Notes: generated by a model not told the origin, from the letters alone. A DNA stretch of 64,000 nt from JALZKA01 sp963753385 (GCA_963753385.1 CAVWCC010000008.1:744001-808000); one strand, 5' to 3'; counted from the first letter of the stretch, positions 48,145 through 57,453 are shown. Program-made: numbers and translations.

Positions 48145-49856
48145 TCAGCGCCGAGCGGGCGAGCGACCTGCGCGCCCGGGCCCACCGAATGCTCGCCGGG
48201 AACTGGCGGGAGGGACACACGGCCGACGGCACCCCGTACGGCTTCACCGTCCCGAGCCCGTTCCGCTACCGCCACCAGTGGTACTGGGACTCATGCTTCC
48301 ACGCGATCGTGTGGCGCCACCTCGACCCGCCGCGGGCGCGTGACGAGCTGCGAACGCTGCTCCGGGCCGGCCGCCTCGACGGGTTCATCCCGCACACGGC
48401 GTTCTGGCACGAGTCGCCGGGCTGGCGCCGGGCGCCGTTCTACGCCATGCACCCCTCACGGGGCGATCGCGGCACGGCCCATATCCAGACGCCGATGATC
48501 GCGCTCGCCTGGGAGCAGGTCGCGGACTCGAGTCACGACGATCCCGGTTTCCGGACCGAATCCCTCGACGCCCTGCGGCTGCACTACGACTGGCTCGCCG
48601 AGCACCGCGACCCCGACGGCGACGGGCTGATCTCGATCATCCACCCGGACGAATCCGGCCTCGACGACTCGCCGAAGTACGACTCGGTGTTCGGCTGGAT
48701 GAGCCACTACCTGCCGGGCTACTTCTGGCTGGTTCAGCGCTCGCGCCGCCTGGGCTACGACTCGCGCTCGATCATCGAGCGCTACGACGAGCACATCGAG
48801 GACGTGCTCGTGAACGTGATGTACGGCCTCTCGCTGCGCTCGCTCTCACGACTGATGGGGGAGATGAACGGGTCGGAGTACGCGCGCCGGGCCGAGGCGG
48901 TCACCGAGGGGCTGCTGGAGCGCTGCTGGGACGAGCGGCGCGGGCTCTTCTGGGATCTCGCGGGGCGCGCGCAGCGCCCGATCGAGATCTCGACCTGGTC
49001 CTCGCTCGCGCCGCTCGCGCTGCCGGACCTGCCTGAGGACGTCGGACGCCGCATCGTCGAAGAGCACCTGCTCGACCCCGCCCGCTACCACGCGCCGGTC
49101 GGGGTGCCGTCGGTGGCAATGGACGAGCCGAGCTTCCAGCCGGGCTTCCATCTGTTCCGCTGCTGGCGCGGCCCTTCGTGGATCAACGTCGCCTGGCTGC
49201 TCGTGCCGCCGCTTCGCCGGCTGGGCTACGAGGACGAGGCCGCCCGGATCGTCGACTCGCTCGTCGGCGCGGTCGAGCGGCATGGCTTTCGCGAGTACTA
49301 CAACCCACTCGACGGCGACGGCCTCGCCGCGCGCCGGTTCGGCTGGTCGACGCTCCTGGTCGACCTGCTCGCGGATTCCGCTGCCGCGAACGGTGACGGG
49401 GCCGCCTACCGCCCGCCCGACCTTCCTTCGGTCGACGAACGCTCGACGGACGTCGACTCGTCGGCGGAGCGTGTTTGGGAGGCGCTCCTGGCGACGCTGC
49501 CGTCGGCGCTTGGCGTCCGCGGCGCGGCGCCGTTGGCGCGCCTTCTCGGCTGCGACGTGGACACCTTCGACGGCTCGCCGGCGGACCCGGGATCCACGCT
49601 TCCGGGATTCGAGGTCGCGCACTCCGAGCCGCCGTCGCTGCTCGTCCTCTCTGGCCAGCACCACTTCGCGCGCTACGAGATCGAATTCCGCATCGAGAGC
49701 GTCGGCCGCGGCCGCAGCCGGCTGAACGCCTCCACGCTCGCGGCGTTCCCGCGCGCCCACGGTCGCGCCTGGCGCCTCGCGTTCGTGAAGACCGGCGGCT
49801 ACGGCGCCGCGGTGGGCATGCTGCTGACCGCGGTCCGTCGGCGCGCCGAGCGCTAG
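48141..49856 (+). CDS. MGH1/GH63-like glycoside hydrolase with a C-terminal SRPBCC-like domain
   Basis: A 571-residue protein. Residues 1-420 are an (alpha/alpha)6 toroid of the MGH1/GH63-like group: FRYRHQWYWDSCFHAIVWRHLDP, GFIPHTAFWHESPG, HIQTPMIALAWEQ, GEPS-like SFQPGFHLFRCWRGPSWINVAWLLVPPL and REYYNPLDGDGLAARRFGWSTLLVDLLAD. The Trp-Asp and Glu pairs fit acid-base catalysis. Related enzymes cleave mannosylglycerate or glucosylglycerate. Residues 430-571 look like a separate SRPBCC/DUF2867-like domain (ERVWEALLATLP, FARYEIEFRIESVGRGRSRLNAS). The join could be real or a missed stop; the chain stays in one frame. Confidence 0.8.
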   Translation: MISAERASDLRARAHRMLAGNWREGHTADGTPYGFTVPSPFRYRHQWYWDSCFHAIVWRHLDPPRARDELRTLLRAGRLDGFIPHTAFWHESPGWRRAPFYAMHPSRGDRGTAHIQTPMIALAWEQVADSSHDDPGFRTESLDALRLHYDWLAEHRDPDGDGLISIIHPDESGLDDSPKYDSVFGWMSHYLPGYFWLVQRSRRLGYDSRSIIERYDEHIEDVLVNVMYGLSLRSLSRLMGEMNGSEYARRAEAVTEGLLERCWDERRGLFWDLAGRAQRPIEISTWSSLAPLALPDLPEDVGRRIVEEHLLDPARYHAPVGVPSVAMDEPSFQPGFHLFRCWRGPSWINVAWLLVPPLRRLGYEDEAARIVDSLVGAVERHGFREYYNPLDGDGLAARRFGWSTLLVDLLADSAAANGDGAAYRPPDLPSVDERSTDVDSSAERVWEALLATLPSALGVRGAAPLARLLGCDVDTFDGSPADPGSTLPGFEVAHSEPPSLLVLSGQHHFARYEIEFRIESVGRGRSRLNASTLAAFPRAHGRAWRLAFVKTGGYGAAVGMLLTAVRRRAER

Positions 49857-50869
49857 AGCCAGCCGCGCTTCCGGAAGAACGCCAGCATCCCGATCAGGAT
49901 CACCAGCATCCCGGCGACGACGCCGTAGAAGTCCTCGGGGTCGCCCTCGCCCGGGACGCCGACGTTCATGCCCCAGATGCTCGCGATCAGGGTCAGCGGC
50001 AGAACGATCACGCTGATCGCGGTCAGGACGCGCAGGATCTCGTTGACGCGGTGCGAGATGTACGACTCGTTCGTCTCCTCGAGCGCCTGGACGACCTCCT
50101 TGTAGTTCTCGAGCATGTCCCAGATGCGCTCGTGGGCGTCGCCGATGTCGTCGAAGTAGATCTCGAGCTCCTCGCCCTCCTCAGGCGGGACGAGAAACCG
50201 CTTCTTCAGCCGCTCGAGGTCGGTGAGGACGGCGCGCTGCGGCCGGATCACCTTGCGGAAGTTGATGATCTCCTGCTTCGCGTTCGAGATGTCGCGGACG
50301 ATGTCCTCGGAGCGCCCCTCGAAGATCTCGTCCTCCAGCGCGTCGAGCTTGTTCCCGATCTTGCGCAGCATCGGAAAGCAGTAGTCGAAGCCGTCGTCGA
50401 CGATCCGGTAGAGGACGAACCCCGACCCCTTCGAGAACAGCTGCTCGCGCAGCTCCTCCTTCTGGCGACAGCGCTCGAACAGGTACTCCACCGGCTGCAG
50501 CGGCGTGTTCGGGATCGTGACGATGAAGTCGCGGCCGACGAACAGGTCGAGCTCGCCGGCGTTCAGCCGGCCGACGCTGCGGTCGAACACGGGGAAGTGC
50601 AGGACGATGAAGAGGTAGTCGTCGTACTCGTCGATCTTCGGCCGCTGGTTGCGCGAGAGCACGTCCTCGAAGTCGAGGGGGTGGAAGTAGTCGAACTGCT
50701 CGGCCAACCACGCGGTCTCGAGCGGGGTGGGCCGCTCGATGTGGATCCAGCGAAAGCCCTCGCCGGCGACGACCTCGACCTGCGGCTGGCGCTCGGTCGG
50801 TTCAGTCGCAGGGACGACGGAGTCCGCGCGGGTGGGGCGGCGTAGTCTCGGCTTCGGAAGGCTCGGCAT
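49853..50869 (-). CDS. CorA-like Mg2+/divalent cation transporter
   Basis: A 338-residue membrane transporter. The N-terminal cytoplasmic alpha/beta domain contains PLDFEDVLSRNQRPKIDEYDDYLFIVLHFPVF and a long stalk helix. The C-terminus has TM1 with the signature IASIWGMNVG (Gly-Met-Asn, about 300), a periplasmic loop and TM2 (VVAGMLVILIGMLAFFRKRGW). CorA pentamers conduct Mg2+ with gating by cytosolic Mg2+. It converges with the glycosidase gene (four-base overlap) and is divergent from the riboswitch region. Confidence 0.93.
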   Translation of the reverse strand: MPSLPKPRLRRPTRADSVVPATEPTERQPQVEVVAGEGFRWIHIERPTPLETAWLAEQFDYFHPLDFEDVLSRNQRPKIDEYDDYLFIVLHFPVFDRSVGRLNAGELDLFVGRDFIVTIPNTPLQPVEYLFERCRQKEELREQLFSKGSGFVLYRIVDDGFDYCFPMLRKIGNKLDALEDEIFEGRSEDIVRDISNAKQEIINFRKVIRPQRAVLTDLERLKKRFLVPPEEGEELEIYFDDIGDAHERIWDMLENYKEVVQALEETNESYISHRVNEILRVLTAISVIVLPLTLIASIWGMNVGVPGEGDPEDFYGVVAGMLVILIGMLAFFRKRGWL

Positions 50870-50927
50870 CGGCCTGGTCCATTTCCAGCTTCTCCGTCAT
50901 CGCGCCCTAAGGGTACGTCACTCGGTA

Positions 50928-51063
50928 GACTCCACGCGACATAGCCGCTGCATCCAGAGGGGTGGAGGGACTGGCCCTTAGAAACCCCGGCAACCACCGA
51001 GGACCTCGCGGTCCGAGGGCAGGTGCCAATTCCAGCAGGCAAGCAGCCTGGGAGATGTGAGTC
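50928..51063 (+). promoter_or_regulatory. SAM riboswitch (SAM-I/IV type aptamer)
   Basis: The conserved S-box core is unmistakable: CATCCAGAGGGGTGGAGGGA, CTGGCCC, then GAAACCCCGGCAACC, then GGTGCCAATTCCAGCAG and GAGATGTGAG. GACTC/GAGTC (50928-50932, 51059-51063) and ACAT/ATGT can form the outer P1 stem; GGACC/GGTCC forms the variable P3 hairpin. The aptamer is followed 15 bases later by a strong terminator. Which sub-class (SAM-I or the actinobacterial SAM-IV) depends on pseudoknot details I cannot settle. Confidence 0.9.
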
Positions 51064-51077
51064 GGAAGTCCGGTTTG

Positions 51078-51108
51078 GACCTCTGCTCGCACAAGCAGAG
51101 GTCTTTTT
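51078..51108 (+). terminator. Riboswitch-controlled intrinsic terminator
   Basis: GACCTCTGCT (51078-51087), loop CGCACA, AGCAGAGGTC (51094-51103), then TTTTT. A ten-base-pair perfect stem followed by a T-run is rare in this genome and is placed to switch off the thrC-like gene when SAM is bound. Confidence 0.85.
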
Positions 51109-51143
51109 CGTAACACCACCGGACAGGAGGATCGAGAACCGAA

Positions 51144-52380
51144 ATGGCGCCCAAGGCCCTCTCGTGTAAGGAGTGCGGGACGGAATACCCGCTCGATGCC
51201 CGTTACGTGTGCGAGTCGTGCTTCGGCCCGCTCGAGGTCGCCTACGCGGCGGCCGGCGCGGACGCCGAAGAGCTTCGGCGCAAGATCCAGGCCGGGCCCG
51301 CGGGGATCTGGCGCTACGCCGACTTCCTGCCGTTCGCGGACCGCCCGCGCGATCCGCTCGAGCCCGGCCTGACGCCGCTCGTCCGCGCGGACCGGCTCGC
51401 CGAGCGGCTCGGGCTCGACGAGGTCTGGGTCAAGAACGACGCCGCCAATCCGACGCACTCGTTCAAGGATCGGGTCGTGGCGGTCGCCGTCGCCAAGGCC
51501 CGCGAGCTCGGCTTCGAGACCGTGGCCTGCGCCTCGACCGGGAACCTCGCCAACGCCGTCGCCGCGCACGCCGCGGCCGCGGGGCTCTCCTCGTACGTGT
51601 TCGTGCCGTCCGACCTCGAGGAGCAGAAGCTCCTCGCCACCGCGGCGTACGGGACGAACCTCGTCGGCGTTCGCGGCAACTACGACGACGTCAACCGCCT
51701 CTGCACGCAGCTCTGCGAGGAGCGCCCGTGGGCGTTCGTCAACGTGAACCTCCGCCCTTACTACGCCGAGGGCTCGAAGACCCTCGCCTACGAGACGGTG
51801 GAGCAGCTCGGCTGGACGCCTGCCGGACCGGGTGGTGGTGCCGATCGCCTCAGGCTCGCTGTTCACGAAGGTCGGCCGCGGCTTCACCGAGTGGCTCGAC
51901 CTGGGCCTCGTCTCGGGCGAGCTGCCGGCGTTCAACGGCGCTCAGGCCGACGGGTGCTCGCCGGTTGCGACCGCCTACGCCGAGGGGTGGGACGTCTGCA
52001 AGCCGCAGAAGCCCGAGACGATCGCGAAGAGCCTCGCGATCGGGAACCCGGCCGACGGGCCCTACGCCCTGGAGCTCGCGCGCCGAACCGGAGGCGGGGT
52101 GGACTCGGTGAGCGACGACGAGATCCGCGCGGGGATCCGCCTGCTGGCGGAGACCACGGGCATCTTCACCGAGACCGCCGGCGGCGTCACGATCGCGACG
52201 CTGCGCAAGCTCGCCGAGCGGGGCGAGATCGGCACGGGCGAGCGGGTCGTCGCCTACATCACCGGGGACGGCCTGAAGACGCTCGACGCGGTCCGCGAGG
52301 GCTTCCACATGCACGAGATCGACCCCTCGGTGGAGGCGCTTGACGCCGAGTTTGCTGCGGCGGGCGCGGGCGCCGCTTAG
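51144..52380 (+). CDS. thrC: Threonine synthase-like PLP enzyme (one frameshift)
   Basis: A 411-residue fold-type II PLP enzyme after correcting one extra G near 51826 (CCTGCCGGACCGGG; the shifted reading continues DRVVVPIASGSLFTKVGRG). An N-terminal zinc ribbon LSCKECGTEYPLDARYVCESCFGPLE precedes the catalytic LGLDEVWVKNDAANPTHSFKDRVVAVAVAKA, where Lys in SFKDR is the PLP lysine. The second half contains AQADGCSPVATAYAEGWD, ETTGIFTETAGGVTIATLRKL and the C-terminal helix. It normally makes threonine from O-phosphohomoserine. A SAM riboswitch in front and a CysO/MoaD-like gene behind make a sulfur role possible. AGGAGGATCGAG gives a good ribosome-binding site. Confidence 0.85.
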
Positions 52381-52386
52381 TAGATT
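52381..52386 (+). promoter_or_regulatory. Candidate internal -10 element before the MoaD-like gene
   Basis: TAGATT is eight bases before ATG 52395 and begins at the base after the thrC-like stop. It could give the carrier gene a SAM-independent leaderless transcript. Confidence 0.35.
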
Positions 52387-52394
52387 CCGGCCCG

Positions 52395-52667
52395 ATGGCG
52401 GTCACCGTGAAGATCCCCAGCCAGCTGCGGCCGGCTACCGGCGGCGAGGGCGAGCTCGAGGTCGAGGGAGCGACCGTGGGCGAGGCGCTCGACGCCGTGT
52501 TCGACCAGCACGAGGGGCTGCGTGAACGGATCACCGAGGACGGCACGCTCCGCCGCTTCGTCAACGTCTACGTCTCCGGCGAGGACATCCGCTTCCAGGA
52601 GGGCCTGGAGACGTCGCTGACCGACGGCGACGAGGTGACGATCCTTCCCGCCGTCGCCGGTGGTTGA
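52395..52667 (+). CDS. MoaD/ThiS/CysO-like sulfur carrier protein
   Basis: A 90-residue ubiquitin-like protein: VTVKIPSQLRPATGGEGELEVEG, TVGEALDAVFDQHEGLRERITEDGTLRRFVNVYVSGEDIRF, TSLTDGDEVTILPAVAGG. The C-terminal Gly-Gly is the site of adenylation and thiocarboxylation in this fold. Closest family likeness is to CysO/MoaD of actinobacteria, which donates sulfur to a PLP enzyme (in mycobacteria, CysM) or to molybdopterin. There is no moaE, moeB or mec gene nearby. The position, 14 bases after the PLP enzyme gene, suggests they work together. Confidence 0.88.
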   Translation: MAVTVKIPSQLRPATGGEGELEVEGATVGEALDAVFDQHEGLRERITEDGTLRRFVNVYVSGEDIRFQEGLETSLTDGDEVTILPAVAGG

Positions 52668-52855
52668 GCGCTGAGCGCCGGCCCGATAGGAGCTCGCTAG
52701 AGCGAGTCCGCGGAGGCTCGTGATTCTCAACGCCCGCACCTAGCGAGCGGGCTCGCGTCGACGACGGTCAGTTTCGGTCGCCCTAGGCGTTGTTCGGGCA
52801 GTTAGGACACGTCTTCCGGCACGACCGCCAACACGACGATCGGAGCTAGCTGCGG

Positions 52856-53988
52856 ATGCGTTACTTGATTACGGGGGGTGCTGGGTTCATCGGGTCGCAC
52901 TTGGTCGACGCGCTGACCGTGCGCGGCGAGGACGTCCTCGTGCTCGACGACCTCAGCACCGGCCGGCTCGACAACCTTGACGGCCTCGATCACGAGCTCA
53001 ACGGCGACGGCGATCCGGATGTTGGCGATCAGACGCGCGGCCGGCCGGCCGCCGTCGCGGCGGTTCGCGATGCCGCACGGGAACCGGCCCGGCTCGGTCG
53101 AGTTCGTCGCCGGCTCGGTCACCGACGAAGCGCTGGTCGACGATTGCATGTCGTCGGTGGACGTCTGCTTTCACCTCGCCTCGGCGGTCGGCGTGCAGCT
53201 GGTGGTGAGTCAGCCGCTTCAGTCGCTCCTGCGCAACATCCGCGGTTGCGACATCGTGATCAGCGCGGCGGCACGGCACGGCCGTCGGCTCCTGTTCACC
53301 TCCACCTCGGAGGTGTACGGCAAGGTGAGCGACGAATGCCTGTCCGAGGACTCCGACCGGATCCTCGGCTCGCCGTTCCAGTCGCGCTGGAGCTACGCGA
53401 TGGCCAAGTCGTTCGGAGAGAGTCTCGCGCACGCGTACCAGCGCGAGCTCGACGCGGAGATGATCGTCGCCAGGCTCTTCAACACCGTCGGGCCGCGGCA
53501 GACGGGCGCCTACGGGATGGTGCTGCCGAGGTTCGTCCGCCAGGCGAAGGCCGGCGACGACCTCACGGTTTACGGGACGGGGACGCAGGTGCGCTGCTTC
53601 ACCCACGTTCTCGACGCCGTCCATGCCCTGATCCTCCTCTGCGACAGCGACGGGGGAATCGGGAACGCGTACAACGTCGGAACCTCGAACCCGGTCTCGG
53701 TCATCGAGCTCGCCGGCAAGGTGATCGAGCGGATGGGCTCGGACTCGAAGATCAGGCTCGTGCCGTACGACCAGGCGTACGGCGCCGGGTTCGAGGAGCT
53801 CGGCCGCCGGGTGCCGGACACGACCGCCCTGCGGGAGCTCACGGGGTGGCGGCCGTCGCGGACGATCGACGAGATGATCGATGACGTCATCGCGTACGAG
53901 CAGCGTGGCGCGGCGGCCACCCGGCTTCGAGCTCCGAGCCCGCGCCGAGCGTCCTCCGGGTCGCTGGATGACCGGGGTCCGGGCCTAA
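52856..53988 (+). CDS. NAD-dependent nucleotide-sugar epimerase/dehydratase (frameshifted)
   Basis: An extended SDR. The NAD site MRYLITGGAGFIGSHLVDAL opens at 52856, followed by VLVLDDLSTGRLDNL. Between about 52990 and 53090 the frame changes, and the reading resumes as GSVEFVAGSVTDEALVDD, CFHLASAVGVQLVVSQP, TSTSEVYG, the active-site SYAMAKSFGESL (Y-x3-K), ARLFNTVGPRQTG and GWRPSRTIDEMIDDVI. The length of the unmatched join is about 35 residues more than usual. At the end the open frame runs on into the next gene, whereas a one-base shift would give a TAA at 53986-53988. Likely acts on UDP-sugars. Confidence 0.8.
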
Positions 53989-53993
53989 CGCTG

Positions 53994-55157
53994 ATGCTGC
54001 TGCCGCCGTTCATCGCGTCCTATCTGGTCGCGATCGCGGTGACCCCGCTCGCGATCCGCATTGCCGCGCGGACCGGCTTCCTCGACCACCCGGTGGGGTA
54101 CAAGGCGCATTCGAGGGCGACGCCGTACCTGGGCGGCGCCGCCGTCCTCGCCGGGTTCCTGGCCGGAGCCCTGATCTACGGCGCCGTCGGCGACTCCCGC
54201 CTGACGCCGATCTTCGTCGGCGCGGTCTTCCTCTGGCTCGTCGGGACGATCGACGATCGCATGCTGCTCGGCCCGCGGATCCGGGTCGTTTCGGTCGTGC
54301 TCGCCGGAGCCGCGCTTTGGTACGGCGATCTCGGCTGGACGCTGTTCGCGAACGATCTTGCGAATCTCGCGGTGACCGTCCTGTGGGTGCTCGGGATCGT
54401 GAACGCGTTCAACCTGATGGACAACCTCGACGGCGCGGCGGGAACCGTGGCCGGCGTGTGCGCCGCCGGGATCGCACTCGTGGCGGCTTACGAGGGACCC
54501 GAGGTCGTTGCCGCGCTCAGCGTGGCGGTGTGCGGCGCATGCATCGGGTTCCTGCACTTCAACCTGACCCGGCCGGCGCGGATCTTCATGGGCGACGGAG
54601 GCTCGATGCTCCTCGGCTTCCTCATCGCTGCGCTCGCGATGACGGTCTGGCGGTTGAACGGCATGGCCGGCACCGCGTTCCTGCCGGCGATCCTCCTTGC
54701 CGGTCTCCCGATCTTCGACATGACCCTGGTGATCGTGTCCCGGCTCCGCCGCGGAGCTCCGGTCTACAAGGGCGGGCGGGATCACACCACGCACCGCCTG
54801 CTCCCGAAGGTCGGGTCGACCTGGGCGGTCGCGCTGGCGCTGGCGCTTGGCCAGGGCGCGCTCTCGCTGGCGGCCTTCGCGCTGATGGATGCGAGCCGGA
54901 GCGCGATGCTGGTCGGCGCCGGCATCGCCTTCGTCCTCGGCGTCGCCACCATCGTGCTGCTCGACTCACCGCCGTTCAGGCCGGATTCGAAGGGCGCGGC
55001 GGCCGGCGACGGACAGGCTCCGGCCCCGCCTCCGCGTCCGCATCAGCCGTCGCTCGCGCCGTCGAGCCAGTCCTGGGAACGCGCGTCGATGTCGACGCCA
55101 CGCAGGGACGGGGCGACCTCGGGCAGGTCGCTGCCCAGGACCGGCCCCGGACCGTGA
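53994..55157 (+). CDS. WecA/TagO/MraY-like polyprenyl-phosphate sugar-1-phosphate transferase
   Basis: A multi-helix membrane enzyme (about 11 helices, residues 1-320) with family motifs: HSRATPYLGGAAVL, VGTIDDR (metal Asp), NAFNLMDNLDGAAGTV (N-x3-D-N-x-D), FMGDGGSMLLGFL (catalytic), and the cytoplasmic GGRDHTTHRLL (H-x2-H-R). It transfers a sugar-1-phosphate from UDP-sugar to undecaprenyl phosphate, the first step of a lipid-linked glycan. A C-terminal Pro/Ser tail is non-conserved. In the open frame it is in line with the epimerase; ATG 53994 is the likely own start. Confidence 0.9.
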   Translation: MLLPPFIASYLVAIAVTPLAIRIAARTGFLDHPVGYKAHSRATPYLGGAAVLAGFLAGALIYGAVGDSRLTPIFVGAVFLWLVGTIDDRMLLGPRIRVVSVVLAGAALWYGDLGWTLFANDLANLAVTVLWVLGIVNAFNLMDNLDGAAGTVAGVCAAGIALVAAYEGPEVVAALSVAVCGACIGFLHFNLTRPARIFMGDGGSMLLGFLIAALAMTVWRLNGMAGTAFLPAILLAGLPIFDMTLVIVSRLRRGAPVYKGGRDHTTHRLLPKVGSTWAVALALALGQGALSLAAFALMDASRSAMLVGAGIAFVLGVATIVLLDSPPFRPDSKGAAAGDGQAPAPPPRPHQPSLAPSSQSWERASMSTPRRDGATSGRSLPRTGPGP

Positions 55158-55187
55158 TCGGGAACGGCGCCGGCCGGGTCATTCGCC

Positions 55188-56275
55188 GTGAACCTGCTCC
55201 TCTTCAATCTCACGATGGACGCGGACGACTCCGTCCACGGCCACACGACGGCGTGGACCAACGCCCTCGCGCGCCACTGCGAGAGCGTTTCGGTGATCAC
55301 GATGCGGGCCGGGCGGATCGACGTCGACGACAACGTGCAGGGTTTATTCGCTCGGGAAGGAGCGCGGGCTCTCCGAGCCGCGCCGACTCCGCCGCTTCTA
55401 CGGCCTCGTGCGCGCGATCATGCGCGAGCGGCGGATCGACGCCTGCTTCGCGCACATGGCGCCGCTCTTCACGGTGCTGTTCGCCCCCGTGGCCAAGCGA
55501 TCGGGGATCCCGGTCGTGCTCTGGTACGCACACACGAGCGTGACGCCGACGCTGCGGCTGGCGCACGCGCTGGCGGACCGCTGCCTGACCGCCACGCCCG
55601 CCGGGTTTCGGATCCCCAGCGAGAAGCTCTTCATCATCGGCCACGGAGTCGACCTCGACCACTTCCGCCCGCCGGCGCGCAACGGCCCGCTCTATGACCG
55701 CACGGTGCTGACCGTCGGCCGGATCGCGCCGGTGAAGCGACTCGAGGAGATGATCGATGCGATCGAGATCCTCCGGGATCTCGGAGTGGACTTGGATCTG
55801 AAGCTGTACGGGGCTCCGTTCGCGGCCGACGATCGCCGCTACGAGGCCAGCCTCCGGAAGCGCGCCGCGGCAGCGTGATCTGAACGGCCGCGTGAGCTTC
55901 GAGGGCGCCGTTCCGTTTCATCAGGTCCAGACCGCCTACCACGCCGGAGGCATGTTCCTGAACCTCAGCGAGACCGGTGCGATCGACAAAGCGATTCTCG
56001 AGAGCATGGCCTCGGGATGCATCCCGGTGTCGCGGAACTCGTCGTTCCGGGACATTGCCGGGGAGAACGGGCTCGAGTGGCTGGTGCCGGGCCCGGGGCC
56101 GCGCGAGGTCGCCGAGCGGCTCGCCGATGTGCTGCGGAGGCCCAAGGACGAGCGCGCCGCGCTCGCCGGGCGGATGCGCGAGATCGTCGCGGCGGACCAC
56201 AGCCTCGATCGCCTCAGCGAGGTGATCGTCGGACACCTTCGCGAGCTGAGCGAACGAGCGGGAGCCGCCCGATGA
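55188..56275 (+). CDS. GT4-type glycosyltransferase (two frameshifts)
   Basis: Three consecutive reading pieces make one GT-B protein. 55188 (GTG): MNLLLFNLTMDADDSVHGHTTAWTNALARHCESVSVIT. After one extra G near 55344: VYSLGKERGLSEPRRLRRFYGLVRAIMRERRIDACFAHM, VVLWYAHTSV, and FIIGHGVDLDHFRP, LTVGRIAPVKRLEEMIDAIEIL. After a second shift near 55872: DLNGRVSFEGAVPFHQV and NLSETGAIDKAILESMASGCIPVSR, the E-x7-E region. Its end overlaps the next gene's ATG. Likely builds the cluster's glycan. Confidence 0.8.
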
Positions 56276-57453
56276 CCGGCTCGGTGGCGGTCAGCGCCCC
56301 GGCCGACGCCGCCTCAGTCACCCGCCGGCCGCGCGTCCTGTTCGTCGGGGCGACGCGATACGACCTGCCGCTCCCGGCCGGCCTCGCGCGCAAGTGGGAC
56401 GCGCTGCGAGGACCGGCTCGATCTGCGGGTGGTGGCCCGCGCGGGGTCCGTCAGTGCCGGCGACGACCGGTTCCGCCTCGTCGACACCCGATCGCCCGCG
56501 GGGAGGGGCTGCCGTTCTACGCGTCGCTCGCCCGGGTCGTGGCCGCCGAAACGAGGGAGTTCGGGCCCGAGGTCGTGGTCTGCCAGAGCCCCTACGAGGC
56601 GTGCTCCTGCCTGGCGGCGTGGAGGCTTCGGCGCCGGCGGCCGAAGCTGATCGTCGAGCTTGCATGCGGACTGGCGGACCGCGACCCGCCTCTACGGCTC
56701 GCGACTGCGCCGCGCGCTCGCGCTTCCGGCCGACCGCGCCGCCCTCTTCGCGATCAGGCGCGCGGACGCGACCCGAGCCCTGTCGCCATGGACCGCTCGA
56801 ATCGCCGAGGAGGCAACCGGACGGCGTCCGGTCGCGAGCTTCACGACGTACTTCGACCTGGAGAGCTTCACCGAGCGGCCGGTCCGCCCGCTGCCTGAGC
56901 GGCCGGCGGTCGCCTGGATCGGCGTGCTCGAGCGCTACAAGGACCCCGAGATGCTCGCCCGGGCCTGGCGCGTCGTCGCGCCCGAGGTGCCCGAGGCAAC
57001 CCTGACCATCGTCGGCAAGGGCCCCCTCGAGCACGTGATCGACGGACTTCGTGCGCGAGTTTCCGGGCCGGGTGCGCGCGGCGCCCAGGCTCGAGCCGCG
57101 CGCAGATAGCCGAGCTCCTCGACGACAGCACCGTCCTCGCGATGTCGTCGGCGGAGGGCGCCGAGGGAGTTCCGCGCGTGATCATGGAGGCCTTCACGCG
57201 CGGCCGGCCGGCGATCTGCACTGCCGTCGGGGGCATACCGGACATCGTCGAGCCGGGGCGAAACGGCCTTCTGGTCGGACCCGGAAGGCCGGACGAGCTC
57301 GCGCGAGCGCTCGTCCGCGTGCTCGGTGATCGGGAGTTCGCCGAGCGGCTCGCGGCTGGAGCGCGGGGCAGCGCCGAGGCGGCCCGCTGGGCGCCGGGCG
57401 CCTACGCGCAGTCGGTGCGGGAGATGATCGACCGGGTGATCGCGGGGCCGTGA
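56272..57453 (+). CDS. GT4-type glycosyltransferase (several frameshifts)
   Basis: A GT-B glycosyltransferase broken by indels near 56410, 56505, 56655, 57048 and 57100. It opens at ATG 56272 with SVTRRPRVLFVGATRYDLPLPAGLARKWDAL, then DRLDLRVVARAG, LPFYASLARVVAAETREFGPEVVVCQSPYEA, PKLIVELHADWRTATRLYG, AVAWIGVLERYKDPEMLARAWRVV and ATLTIVGKGPLEHV, ending with MSSAEGAEGVPRVIMEAFTRGRPAICTAVGGIPDIV. The corrected length is about 390 residues, normal for the family. The density of shifts with otherwise intact motifs argues for sequence error. Confidence 0.75.
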
